64,000 nt of DNA, from positions 71,168,839 through 71,232,838 of the forward strand of contig NW_026262734.1 in NCBI RefSeq assembly GCF_021869535.1, read 5' to 3'. Both the position numbers and the translations under genes were made by a program. Within the stretch, counting starts at the first letter, position 1. The number at the start of each line of letters is the position of its first letter. A model generated the notes under the pieces. That model was not told the origin of the DNA and did not search any database. It saw nothing but the letters and a program-made list of their open reading frames with translations. The DNA is from Mytilus californianus (lineage: Eukaryota; Mollusca; Bivalvia; Mytilida; Mytilidae). Positions 44,156 through 55,975 of the stretch are shown one piece after another.

Positions 44156-45718
44156 AACTCAACATGGCCTAAGGGGCCAAATGAGTTTTTCTCATCACTT
44201 GGCATCTGTCATCCTTCATCCTTGTTGTCACCTGTCATCGTCGATGTCGTCGTCTTAGTTAACTGTTACAAATATCTTCTCTTCTGAAACTACTGGGCCG
44301 AATTTAACCAAACTTGGCTACAACCATTATCAATATTTACAGATATTTTATGTTTTTGCTTATTATCTGGAAAACTAATAGATAGATAGGAACTTAAATA
44401 GACAAAAATGATTACTAACAGTACATATAAGTTTGACGACAATTTTGAGGCCCTGCTTCGAATTTGACTTTGAATTAATTAGCAATTTTAAATGTTAAGT
44501 TTTCTGCTTATGTTAGATAGATAGGAACTGCTGGTGATAGATCAATGATATTTTGTGTGAAGTTGCATTGCTATCAGTACATATCAGTTTGACGACTATT
44601 TTGAGGCCCTGCCCCCCAGGCCATGGTTCAGTGACTTTCAATTAATTAGCAATTTTTAATGATAAGTTTTCTGCTTAAGTTTAAGTTTGATATGAAATAC
44701 TTGCGATAGATCAATGATATTTTCTATAAAGTTGCATTACTATCAGTACATATCAGTTTGACAACTATTTCAAGGCTCTGCCCCCTAGGACATGGTCCAG
44801 TGACTTTCAATCATTTAACAATTTTCAATGTTAAGTTTTCTGATTAAGTTAGTTTGATGGGAACTTCTTACAGCAGACAATATTTTCTATAAAGTTTCAG
44901 TTTGTCAATCATTTCGAGACCCTACCCACTAGTTGGTCCAGCGACTTTGATTGATTGATTGATTGATTGATTGGTGTTTAACGCCACTTTCAATACTATT
45001 GTGCTATTTTGTGGCGGTCAGTTTTTATTGGTGGAGGAAGACAGAGACAGAGTGCACCTGCCAAGTGCGGGATTCGAACTCACAATCTCAGTGTTGACTG
45101 GCTAGTGATACAGTAGTTCGACTACTTAGACCACTCGACACCTAGGCCCCTCCAGTGACTTTGAATTAATTAGCAATGTTGCTGTCCATCAGATTGTCTT
45201 TTTCTGAATTTATGCAGACAGGCAAGACATACCTCTGTGTCAACAGTTTATTAGTGTTCTGCCTCTTATAATCTTGAAATTGATTATTGATAGATAGCCA
45301 CTTTTAGTAGCAAAAATGATCAGGAAGACTAGATCTACAAATAAGTCAATATAGACGAGATTGTCAGTCAATTTCTTATTGGAGTTCTTGCTCATTCATG
45401 ACTACTTTTACCAATTTTTTGCATTTTTGCCAAATATCTTTAATACAAACTATAATAGATAGATAAAGCAAAAATGATGAACAAGACAAAAAGTCTAATG
45501 GTGGAAATCATTGGTAGATTCTGTATTGAAGTGATTGCCTAATATCTTGAAAATTATAATACATACTGGTAGATAAAAAAGATGACCAGTAATACAATAT
45601 CAACAAAAAGAGATTTTTGTCATGAATTCTATTCTAGTCCACAATGTTGGATAGTGTGACAATTTTTGAATATGCACTTACACCTAGGTGAGCAACACTG
45701 GCTCTTTAGAGCCTCTTA
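44156..45718 (+). mobile_element. Diverged AGCTCACC-family element with nested fragments
   Basis: Head AACTCAACATGGCC-taa-GGGGCCAAATGAGTT. End GGTGAGCAACACTGG, hairpin GGCTCTTTAGAGCC and CTTA. Nested inside (about 44390-45255) are units of about 175 bases (CATATCAGTTTGACGAC..TGACTTTCAATTAATTAGCA) and a tail GGCAAGACATACCTCTGTGT of the GTCGAGCC superfamily, in turn split by the SINE. Confidence 0.55.
44951..45150 (-). mobile_element. tRNA-derived SINE with 14-base target duplication
   Basis: On the - strand it begins GGGGCCTAGGTGTCGAGTGG (A-box-like GTGTCGAGTGG). It continues to a B box, AGTTCGAATCC, then GCACTTGGCAGGTGCAC, and ends GGCGTTAAACACCAATCAATC with a (CAAT)n tail. Flanks TCCAGCGACTTTGA (44937-44950) and TCCAGTGACTTTGA (45151-45164) differ at one base, a clear target duplication. 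The A and B boxes and spacing indicate RNA polymerase III origin. Confidence 0.88.
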
Positions 45719-45724
45719 ATTTTT

Positions 45725-46328
45725 GTCTCGCCTTGACAGAGTCAAAAAGCGAAAGATAGGTATGCTGTTTCAGGCGTCAGTGGCGGCGGCAGCATTAACA
45801 ATGTTTTAGTTTGTGATTAGGTCTAGTTTATGGTGAACCACTAGTGGTAGGTCAATGATATTTTGTATGCAGTTGTATTAGCATTGGCACATCTCATTTC
45901 CATGGATATTATTTGTCTCGCCTTGACAGAGTCAAAAAGCGAGAGATAGGTATGCTGTTTCCGGCGTCAGTGGCGGCGGCGGCATCAACAATGTTTTAGT
46001 TTGTGATTAGGTCTAGTTTATGGTGAACCACTAGTGGTAGGTCAATGATATTTTGTATGCAGTTGTATTAGCATTGGCACATCTCATTTCCATGGATATT
46101 ATTTGGCCCTGCCCCCTCAGTCATGGTCTATTGACTTTGAAACTTTTGCTTAGTTTACATGTAATAATTTGTGATTAGGTCAGTGTAGCCATGTACCTTC
46201 AGTCATGGTTCATTGACTTTGAATATTTGCATAACTTACATGTTAAAGTATTGCTATTTTAATTTCAACATTTGCATTATCAAAATTACAAAAAGGCGAG
46301 ACATATCTCTGTGTTAACAGTTTATTGA
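45725..46328 (+). mobile_element. GTCTCGCC-type HINE-like element with duplicated head
   Basis: Head GTCTCGCCTTGACAGAGTCA..AAGCGA is followed by GGCGGCGGCAG. The first block of about 190 bases is repeated almost unchanged from 45914. End GGCGAGACATATCTCTGTG, hairpin-like TGTTAACA and GTTTATTGATAC. Confidence 0.65.
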
Positions 46329-46439
46329 TACTTTCAGCTTCAAGTTGTCTATCAATAAATTTTCTCATTTATGGATTTTTGCCACTAGCAATATTTAAAT
46401 GTACTTCACTGGTTACCTTCGAAGTTTGACACCATTCTG

Positions 46440-46560
46440 AAAGAGAGGCAAATGATCCCAAAGGGATATTCAAACTCATAAATTGAAAATAAACTAACAA
46501 AGCCATGACAAAAAACGAAAAACAGAGAAGAAACAAAAAACATTATACAAAAGCTACAAT
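46440..46560 (+). repeat. Short dispersed repeat fragment
   Basis: GATCCCAAAGGGATATTCAA, ACTCATAAATTGAAAATAAA and AAAGCCATGACAAAAAACGA form a string I recognise as part of a repeat frequent in mussel sequence. The class is unknown and only this fragment is present. Confidence 0.45.
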
Positions 46561-46787
46561 TAGCAACATTATCAGTGAAGTGTTGCCTTTTTCATGAGAA
46601 GATGAAAATGTGTTTTTACAGTTTAACAGTAAATTAAATATGACAGTTGTTTTCCAGTCGTTTGATGTGTTTGAGCTTTTGATTTTTCCTTTTGATAAGG
46701 GACTTTCAGATTTGAATTTTCCATATTTTGTTATTTAACTTTTTAAATCGAATTGTTGAACTTACAATCAATGAAAATTGTAATTTT

Positions 46788-47040
46788 TATTCCCCCTCCA
46801 CTGCGGAGGGGGCATTAAGTATTACCCTTGTACGTCTAGAAATTGGTTTTCGGTCTCTAACTTTAGTTTGCCTCAACCAAATATTATGAAACTTATATTC
46901 AATGCTTATTACCATTAACTACAGATCAAGTTTGAATTTGGGTGGCGACACTTTTACATTTCTAGAGTTATGCCCCTTTACAAATGGAAAAATTGCTGAA
47001 TTTTTCCTTTCAGTTCTCTAATTTGATGATTTCTGTATTA
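46788..47040 (+). mobile_element. GGGGCAT-family element, truncated, followed by GTCGAGCC-type core
   Basis: Head TCCCCCTCCACTGCGGAGGG..GGCATTAAG, first core unit, then abrupt change near 47035 into GTCGAGCC-family units (TCACCTGACCATGACCTCA) that run with interruptions to about 47870. Confidence 0.55.
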
Positions 47041-47996
47041 TAAATATCTCACTTATGAGTAATATGATAATAATATTTGGTATATTGGATCCATCTTTAA
47101 ATGTTTAAATGTCCAGCAGACAGGGTTCACCTGACCATGACCTCATTTTATGGATCAGTGATCAAGGTTACAGTTATGTGATAAGCCTGTTTCTCAGATA
47201 CTATAATCAGTAGGTCAACTTTAACTAGTGATGCAAGTACTAAGATAACCGGAAAACAAGCTCAAAACCAGAAAAAGTATTTTAAGTGATCTTTTAAAGG
47301 CAATTATAATTAAAAAAGATACAATATTATTGTGATGCATGTTGATTTAACTGAATTTCTACCTCTTAAATATGGTTTTTATGGCTTGTATGCATGTTCA
47401 TTACAGAGGTAATTATTCAAATGGTAGATAACTGCTTAAAAGCACAACTCGAAGATTGATTGATCAAAAGCATTAAACTCAAAAGATTGATTGACCAATC
47501 AAAACAGCTGGAGAAATTGCTATAGCATTACTATGGATTCATCCTGCGTAAAACAATCCATTAGAAATGGGTTAACTCATCAGATACCTCGTTTTAAACT
47601 ATGTCATAGTCAATGATCATACACGTAGAAGTCATCTGATACTTTAAGCAATACATTTTAACTATAGTTTGTGTATGGAATTATTGCAATATTGAAAGGT
47701 GTAGATGTCAGTCTGGCAGGGTTCATATGACTTTTACCATTTTCATGGTTCATTGGTCAATGTTTAGTTTTAGTGGTTAGATCTGTTTCTGGGATACTGT
47801 GAGCAATAAGTCTACTATATTTGGTGTATGGAATGATTTTTTAAAGGTGTATATGTATAACTGACATAGACCTCTTCATTGATCATTTATATTGTCTATT
47901 TTATTTGATACCTGTATAAAACCTTGATCTGAAAGATTCCAATGTAAAATTCAATCATGATCAGTAAAACAGGTGTGCTTTTTTGTTTATTTTTAG

Positions 47997-48039
47997 ATAT
48001 GGGGTGAAAGGAAAGATAGATTTAACAGTTGAAGTACAG
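47997..48039 (+). CDS. DNA2: DNA2 internal exon D (catalytic GKID strand)
   Basis: Acceptor TTTATTTTTAG; 43 bases giving the last base of Arg and YGVKGKIDLTVEVQ. The G-x-K-G-x-I-D motif places the metal-binding Asp of the RecB-like nuclease of DNA2 (motif II). The donor is GC, not GT: CAG|GCAAGT, the well-known consensus of GC-AG introns. The frame to the next exon is exact (phase 0). With a GT donor required, no alternative site keeps the frame, so the GC donor is the best reading. Confidence 0.9.
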
Positions 48040-48391
48040 GCAAGTAATCTATAGTACATAATAAAATCCCGCCTGCAGAATTTGTATTTTAGAACTCTTC
48101 AAAAGGAGGGGGGAAGTTAGATACTGGTTTTCCTATTTCCATGTGCCTTTGTGACAGTATGTTAGTATTACATTTTTGTGGGTTTTTTTCTCAGCAACTA
48201 CCAGTTATAGCCTCTTGACACCAAGCTTCATTTAATTTGGTTATGCCATACTGTGTGACAGGTTTTTAGTTCTTGGATGTTCTACTTCCTGTTGTTTGCC
48301 AAAAAGATATCTTTGAAATAGAATGCACAAACTTGAAATTCTTGTAAACACTAAGGGGGTATATCAATAGTTCAGAAAGCATCTTGTTTTT

Positions 48392-48960
48392 GTCAAGCCT
48401 GTGAAATTTATTTCGCGAAAGCGAGACATAGCGATGCTAGATTCCATCGGCATCAACATTTAGGTTCAGTCTGTGGTTAAAGTTTTTTTGGACATCAATA
48501 ACTTTGTCAAACCTACATGGAATTTTATGAAATTGGGACAGAAGCAACTTCAAGCTTGTTTATGACCAAAATACAGTATCCATTGCAAAATTTTGCAAAT
48601 ATTTATTTTCATTTTTCTGTACTATACTAAAAAATGGACGTTTTTTTTACAGTTAACTTCAGACTTTGTTTGAGGTTAAAGTTTTTCAGTCATCAGTAAC
48701 TTTGTCAAACCTTCATGGAATTTTATAAAATTTGGACAGAAGCTTGTTTTTGACCAAAAGACAGTATCCAGAGCAAAATTTTGCAAATATTTTATTTTCA
48801 TTTTTCCTTTTTTTACTGAAGATAAAGAAAAAGTTTGAATTTTTTTTTAAATTCTGTATTTTACTGATAAATGGACTCACTTTCTAAGTCAACATTACAC
48901 TTTGACATTGACAGCAGCAATCGCAGGCGAGACAGAGGGTTCCACTGAACCCCTCATGAA
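48392..48960 (+). mobile_element. GTCAAGCC-type HINE-like element
   Basis: Head GTCAAGCCTGTGAAATTTAT..TTCGCGAAAGCGAGACATAG; core of two to three units of about 190 bases (CATCAGTAACTTTGTCAAAC, ATGGAATTTTA). End GGCGAGACAGA, hairpin GGGTTCC-act-GAACCC, CTCATGAATTTTT. Complete and uninterrupted, lying in the intron after DNA2 exon D. Confidence 0.7.
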
Positions 48961-49339
48961 TTTTTTCTTATTCACATCCTTCTTAAAGATATGACTGGGG
49001 AATACCTTTTAAATCTGGATGACATGTAGTTCATATTTTATTATACAACTTGCTACCTATATGGGATGTTACACAGTAAGAGTCAAATACAATGGAATCC
49101 TTGTTTAGTGAGATATCTGCCATGTGCATTTCATCAAAAGTGACTAGTTAAGTCAAATGATGGGAAAGACTAATAGACAGTGATACAACAACATGAAAAC
49201 AAATTTCTAAATGATAAAAAACCTGCTAAATAAACTCCTCATAGATACCAGGATTAAAATTTTGTAGGCCAGATGCGCGTTTTGATAGCTATATCCATCC
49301 AATTAAGAGCAAGGTAAATAAGCAAATCCTATGTTTTTT

Positions 49340-50096
49340 AGCTCACCTGGCCCGAAGGGCCAAGTGAGCTTTTCTCATCACTTGGCGTCCGTCGTCCGTC
49401 ATCGTCGTCGTCGTCCGTCGTCGTTTAGCTTTTTACAAAAATCTTCTCCTCTGAAACCATTGGGCCAAATTTAACCAAACTTGGCCACAATCATCATTAG
49501 GGTATCTAGTTTAAAAAATGTGTGCGATGACCAAAAGCATTTAGAGTAAATCTGACATAGGGTAAAACTGATTATCAGGTCAAGATCTATCTGCCTTGAA
49601 ATTTTCAGACAAATCTGACAACCTGTTGTTGGGTTGCTGCCCCTGAATTGGTAATTTTAAGGAAATTTTGCAGTTTTTGGTTATTATCTTGAATATTATT
49701 ATAGATAGAGATAAACTGTAAACAGCAATAATGTTCAGCAAAGTAAGATCTACAAATAAGTTGTCATGACCAAAATTGTCAGTCGACCCCTGTAGGAGTT
49801 ATTGCCCTTAATAGTCAATTTTTAACAATTTTTAGTAAATTTTTGTAATCTTTTACAAAAATCTTCTTCTCTGAAACTACTGAGACAAATTTAACCATAC
49901 TTGGCCATAATCATTATTGGTTGCTGCCCCTGAGTTAGTAATTTTACAAAAATTTTGCACTTTTTTGTTATTATCTTAGATATCATTATAATATCTAATA
50001 TCTAATACTATTAATTATGATTTTAACCTTATTTTACATGATTTCAAAAGCATCAGTAAATACAGGTGAGCGACACAGGCTCTTGAGAGCCTCTAG
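49340..50096 (+). mobile_element. AGCTCACC-family HINE-like element, short form
   Basis: Head AGCTCACCTGGCCC-gaa-GGGCCAAGTGAGCT, then (CGTCGTCCGTC)n. End GGTGAGCGACACAGG, GGCTCTTGAGAGCC and CTAG (50093-50096). One core unit of about 500 bases plus part of a second. Lies 228 bases upstream of DNA2 exon E. Confidence 0.8.
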
Positions 50097-50324
50097 TTTA
50101 CTTTTTAATTGTTTTCTTTATAAAGGAAAAAAGCTGATAAAACCGAATGTATATTTCACTTCCAAATACCAGAATCAATACTGGTAAAAAATACGGGTGA
50201 AAACAGGTCATTTTCTGAATTCCTGGGTTATTTAAAAAATCACTGTGAGAGGGAAAATTCGCGGGTCACACCCTCAAAATACGTGTCAGTTGACAGGTAT
50301 TTTTACTAACCTTTATAATTTCAG

Positions 50325-50414
50325 ATAAAGAATAAAGAAAGATATGAAAAATCTATTGTGCCATTAGAACTAAAGACCGGTAGACCTTCCTTTTCTATGG
50401 AACATAAAGGCCAG
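50325..50414 (+). CDS. DNA2: DNA2 internal exon E (catalytic PLELKTG strand)
   Basis: Acceptor TATAATTTCAG, donor CAG|GTTTGT; 30 codons, phase 0 at both ends. It encodes IKNKERYEKSIVPLELKTGR then PSFSMEHKGQ. P-L-E-L-K-T-G is the E-x-K motif III of the DNA2 nuclease, followed, as in the family, by a stretch ending EH..Q just before the next exon. With exon D it supplies two of the catalytic motifs, so the nuclease is intact over this range. The next exon (VLYTL-like) was not found up to 64000. Confidence 0.92.
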
Positions 50415-51227
50415 GTTTGTTAGAATATAATCCAGTGATCTCGATAAAGATATTGTTCATAGGATTTCAGTTTTATAAGAAAGGAGTAAACATTTTTACT
50501 GAACCTCGAAATATCTTTAAAGTCATAAATATTTATAAACTGAACTCTGAATTTCAATGAGATATTAATTTATCGTCTGAGGAAATAGAGAGAGAAGTTC
50601 TATAAACCAATGATTTTTTCAGTCTTGTAAAAACCCTGTCTTCAGATGGGACAACAGTGGCACTGTTGCCAACAAAGCTACCAGTGACATGATTTCATAT
50701 CGTTACTTGTAGTTTAAATCATTTGATACCTCATGTTTGAGTGTTGTATAAAAATGACCATGAAATAATTTGGATGAATTTCAAAATAGATTAGATCTGC
50801 TAATAACCAATATGTTGTTGATTTTAGTGAATGGCTTACCTTTATCATATTTGTCACTGACTTTCATAAAATGATTTTAGGCCTCTAACATATTGTAATG
50901 ACAGCATGTCAGAGGCCTGTCAATAGGGTTGTACAAAACCACTATATATGGTGTCTTCCTGGGATGCCTACATTTTATACAAATATATCCTCCAATGCCG
51001 ACAAAATAAATTGAAAAGATGTTGTTTTAGTGAATGGGTGTTGTAGAACAAAATTTTATAATTAGGAAAAGGGTAGTTCATAGGTAAAAATTATTTTTCA
51101 CCTTAAAAGATATTATTTTTGTCTATAAATGAAATGGTATGATAATAAGAAAAATAGTATAAAATTAAAAAGTACAAACATCAAACTGAAACAAATAAAT
51201 AAAAACAATTTCTTTAGAATTCTTAAA
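50415..51227. other. DNA2 intron, no further exon recognised
   Basis: A TTTTTTCAG near 50615-50623 precedes SCKNPVFRWDNSGTVANKAT, open to 50708, but this is not DNA2-like. I do not call it. Confidence 0.4.
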
Positions 51228-53390
51228 CCAGCAAACACAAAAACATTTTTAAAATGTTATTAAAATATGTCGAACGCCATGAAAATATCGCAAAAAAAAA
51301 TATAAAAGTGTATGGTTAAAAAATATCGCAAAAACATTTTCTAATATATTTCCTAAAATATTGGCATAATATAATTAAAATATTGTCAAGAAATATCATG
51401 ATAATGTGAAAAACAATGGCATATAAATCATTTTGATAATCTTTTCAAAAATATTTTCTCAAAACATTTTCTAAACGTTTGAAAAACATGATGAACATCA
51501 AATAATGTTATAAAAATTTTTTGGGGATATTTTCTATCAAGTGCCTGAAAAATGTTTTCAAAATGTTTTTAGAAGATGTTTTTGGTTGATATCTATATCA
51601 TATCAATATAAAATTTTCTGTACTTTAAAATGAGTTTCCAGCTTTTTAATATAACAAATCATTAGTTTAATAGATACACAGTGATTCATTCTATATACAA
51701 ACAAGAATAAATCAGTTGTTTTGCTAAACATATGACAATTCACAGTTCAAAGTATCTGAAAACACGAAGTATATACAAATTTTGACATATCCAAAATTGA
51801 AGACACAACTCATCATGGTTAAACCACTAACTAAATATGAAGTCATTCTGTTCAGCAGCATTACTGATAGAAGTCATGAAAAATTTGTGTTCATTCAACA
51901 TACTAAAATATAAGCAAACAGGTAACAGGTATACGAGCGACAGATACAAAAATGCTCACACATCACAGTTCATCACTATCAAACAGCTCATCCTGTTCAG
52001 TAGTTTTGGGGAAAACAGTAATGAAAATATTTGTTGGACAAAGATAGATGGACAGACAGGCATTGCAATAAAGCCCACATTCCTACCGCAATGCCAATGG
52101 CATAATGTTTAGTTTATCACTCTCAACCTTTATTACCTATCTTATACACATCATGCACATGTCATCCTGAAAAGGATGAACTATTTTCCACTGGATGTTA
52201 AGCAAACATCAATCAATTCATTATACAAATTTTTAAGTTGAGGTCACATTGACTTAAACTTGTGTCACAAACTCAGATTTTTCAAAATAACTCCTCTATC
52301 TTAACAAAAAATGTTACACTTCTAATTGGATTACATCCATTGTCAATAATTGGCTTAAGAGATAAAGAGCAAAACACTATTTTGCATTAATTATTTGATT
52401 TATTTACGAATACATTTGAAAAGTACATCAATTGTCTTATTCAGAATCACTTGGAATGTCTTGTAGTGTCTTATATCTTTTTTTTCTTGTGCCATGTTTC
52501 TGAAAAAAAAAAAAAAAAAAAAAAAAATTATTAATGTTACATTTATATATAAACTTCTTAAATATATCTTTATTAGAGAACGAATCAATGGCCTGAAGGA
52601 CATACACCCCCTCCCTCTTAAAAGTTTTGAAACAACAAGTATTCTCAAAATGAAGATGTTGACAAATTCTAAAATGGAATCTATGTTATCCTTTAAACAA
52701 TAGCATTTAACAGGATCAAATATACAATGTACAGTACAGATAAAAACCTTTTCATTCAATCCATAAAGGGCTTAATTGCCTTTCATTAAAGCTGAACTTC
52801 ATCTTGTTATAAGAAAAATACAAATACAAAAAATTGGGATGACAAATGTGTCCAGTCAAGAGCCTGTTATTTTATTATACCCGTTGATTGATGTCTATCA
52901 TATTTTTTTGGTTTATTGTTTTATATAAATCAGGCTTTTGGTTTTCTTGTTTGTTTGTTTGCTTTTTTTTGGGGGGGGGAGTTCATTTTATCATGTAGGG
53001 GCCTTTCAAAGCCTGCTACATTTAATATCTTATTGTCTCTTTTAATTGTTTAAATCCGTAGTGTGACATAGTTTATAATTTGTTATTTTATACAAACAAT
53101 ATTGTCTTTGTAGTTGTGTATGGTGTAAATTTTGTGTTGTGTAACAATTGTTGTCCAATAATGTAAACATACATTTTGAAGGTTTTTATTGGTGGTGTTT
53201 TATCTGTAATTGTCTCCTGGTATGTAAATATGCATATAATTTTCTGTTTGTATGGTAATGGAACAAATCCTTATAGATCCAATGTTTTTTTATTTCTGAT
53301 GTAACTCTCTTGATAGCCAAACTCAAATATAAATCACAATCCACAAAGTCCCAAATGGTGAGTTTTAAGTCAAAAGTAAATTGTAACAAG

Positions 53391-53841
53391 TCAAAATTTT
53401 ATAAACTCACCATCAGTGAAATTGAGCATTATGGATCTAAACCAACTCCCTAATAATGAAATGTAAGCATAAGTGATAAAGGGGGTATCTGTGTGTAAAC
53501 CAAAACATAGTCCCAATAAATCATACTGGCTCAAAGCAGACAGAATTTTCAAATGAATAATATTTATTAATACAATAAACTCAATAACAACATATTTTGG
53601 CCCTTGAGAAACACTCAGCATAATTAAGAATTTAGGAGTTCCTGCCGAGCAACTCAAATAGCAACCTGTAGTGTGAGGAAGAACCTGCCTGCCCGACAAT
53701 ACGCCAGCCAGGAATGTGAAGCGAGGGGTCTCCACGAAGGGGATGAGACTAGGCGTCTCATCTGCTGCCAGGGTGTGCAAGGTCTGCATGGGGGATAGCC
53801 CATGTGGTGCTATTACAAGTAGTAAGTAGCAGGGTCTATCA
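53391..53841 (-). CDS. Unrecognised open reading frame, possibly transposon-borne
   Basis: On the - strand an acceptor-like AAATTTATTCCAG is followed by RQIDRPCYLLLVIAPHGLSP and an open frame of about 150 codons that includes PSLIPFVETPRFTFLAGVLS, YVVIEFIVLINIIHLKILSA and GSWFRSIMLNFTDGEF, ending at a TAA (53393-53391). A first Met lies at 53789. It is hydrophobic in its second half, with one or two possible membrane stretches (about residues 60-80 and 105-120 from the Met). I know no family that fits. It is GC-richer than its surroundings at its 5' part (53640-53790). It could be a chance ORF. Confidence 0.25.
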
Positions 53842-55674
53842 ATCTGGCGCTGGAATAAATTTGATAAAATTTGTCCCCGAAATGCTTGGGGATGAATGAA
53901 ATTTTAGAAATGACCAGTGATAAAATTCCATCAAGGAAAACAAGTTATAAAATAGAAAAAATATCACTGGTAAAAGCTGAGGTGTTCCTCATGTCATGAA
54001 CATTATTGAAGGTGTTTGGAAGGGGTTGGTGGGTGGTAAATTGAATTCTAGCACTGTAAAACTGTTAAATTGAACTTAGTTTGACTGCTTTGAACCAAGA
54101 AACTGATTGCACAAGACCATGCATATGGCTTAACACACAGATTTTGGGTACATCAATCATCTAGTGGGAGGAGACTGAAACCACTGACCTTCAGTTTATA
54201 TATACTAATTAATGTGTAATTATTTTTATGAGACTGAAATTATTCTGCCTTTCATCACATACAGTGAATAATTGTAATATGTATCTGATTAAGAATAGAT
54301 TAGTATGTCCCCTGGTGAGATTGCAGTGTAACTTCAAAGTGTCAAATGCCTGAGAAATTAATCTCAAGATGTAGCAAATGGTCTGTGTATGTTAATTAAA
54401 TGTATCCAAGATGTCAGCATGCTTACTGGAAAGATTAATTATCAAAGTTAGCTGGAAATATTGTTTGAATAAACAATACTTATATTACATATAAGTAACC
54501 TATTGTATCTGAGGGCATACGATACAGTACTAGTAGTAGAGGCAAATAATAACTTGTCCAAATTTTACGCATTATTTTCGTGATTTTGCTAATGATATAA
54601 CTCAAACTTCCGGGAAATACACAAATGTCATTAAATCATATGTTTATATTTAAAAGCATTTTCAAAGGAAAGCAAATGTGTTGTTTATCATGTTTATGAA
54701 AGCACACTGTTGGACTAAAAGCTTGATTTAAATAAACAACTTGATTCTATTTTGTCACCAAAAAATAATTCATTTAAAAATCCAGAGATCTTATGTATTG
54801 TATGCCCTTAATCTTTAAGTTAATGTATTGTTTATGCGAAAAATTTGAATTAAAATGTAAATATGAAATGACAGTAATCTTGTATAAAAAACTTACTTAA
54901 AAAAATGTTTTCTTAGCTCCTGTTAAAAAATAAAAGAGAATATAATTTTAAGCAACAGTTTATATTAACTTGCTTGTAAATCAAGTCTTAAATAGTCCTT
55001 GTAATATTCATTAGGGAAATTTTAATTTACTGTATTGCAAATAAATCCTTGCATGCGTACGCTGATTTTACTATAAAATAAAATTCTTCATTATACAGCA
55101 AAAAAAGTTTTTTTTTAAATCAGTGTTGTTTTTATAAAATTTTAATTATTTATTTTTAAAAAGTTCTGCTATGGCGCCACAAATTATGAGCAGTGCCATG
55201 ATTAAAAATCACTTCAATTTTCAACTAAATCTAAAGACTGTTCTATTGGAAAACTGCAATGTGATATTTGACTGAAACAACTCATGCTGAACAGGCATAT
55301 TGTTCAAACGACATGGCGAAAACGTTACAAAAGCAACTTCACACTGAACTTTATACCATTTACATGTAGCATGGACACATTGGTCCCTATTCTCATGCAC
55401 TAGGTTTTGTGTCTACTTGTAATAGACTATTTTCATATATAACTGACTTTTGACTCATCAGTGTATAATTTTTAGACAGGTTACTACTTACTCTGCTGAA
55501 GGGCATTCTTGTACTCAGTTAATGTAAGAGCAACTATTTGAAGTAAAATCAATCTTACAATCGGTGCAATTTGGAAGAAAAATAACTGTTTTATTCATTT
55601 TGTCATAGATAGAAAACACAAAACAGTTATTTATCTGGTGCTTAGTGTTAATGTTACTTGTTTTTGTGCCTGGG

Positions 55675-55975
55675 AACAGTCTATTGAGACATGCTTTTTG
55701 CAACAGTTGTTGTTGGTTTATGTCTGTCATATTAGTTTTTCATAATATGTATTGTTATAAATTTAGGCCGCTAGTTTTTTTTTGTTTCAATTATGTTGAA
55801 CACATTTTGTTTGTCAAGGCCTTTTAAAGTGGACTGTATGGTATGGGTTTTCTTATTGTTGAAGACCGTAGAGTGACCTATAATTTTGTATATCCAAGTC
55901 ATTTGAATTCTGGTGGATAGCTGTCTCATTGACATTGGCAATCAAACACAAGCCACATCTCCTTATTTCTATATC
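55675..55975 (+). repeat. Dispersed repeat, 'TTGTCTCATTGGCAATC' family
   Basis: Contains GTTGTTGGTTTATGTCTGTC, ATTTAGGCCGCTAGTTTTTT, TTGTTGAAGACCGTAGAGTG and TAGCTGTCTCATTGACATTG-GCAATC, then CACATCTCCTTATTTCT. This is the most complete copy in the window. Confidence 0.65.

Noticed and set aside
45085..45150. Functional tRNA gene
   Set aside because: A and B boxes are present, but the cloverleaf is not formed and the unit ends in a CAAT tail with a target duplication: a SINE.
50624..50708. Possible exon after TTTTTTCAG (SCKNPVFRWDNSGTVANKAT)
   Set aside because: Does not continue the DNA2 sequence expected after EHKGQ; no clear donor.
51837..52112. 91-codon + strand ORF (MKSFCSAALLIEVMKNLCSF)
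   Set aside because: No family recognised; lies in a repeat-like region inside the CCAGCAAACACA-bounded segment, no splice or promoter support.
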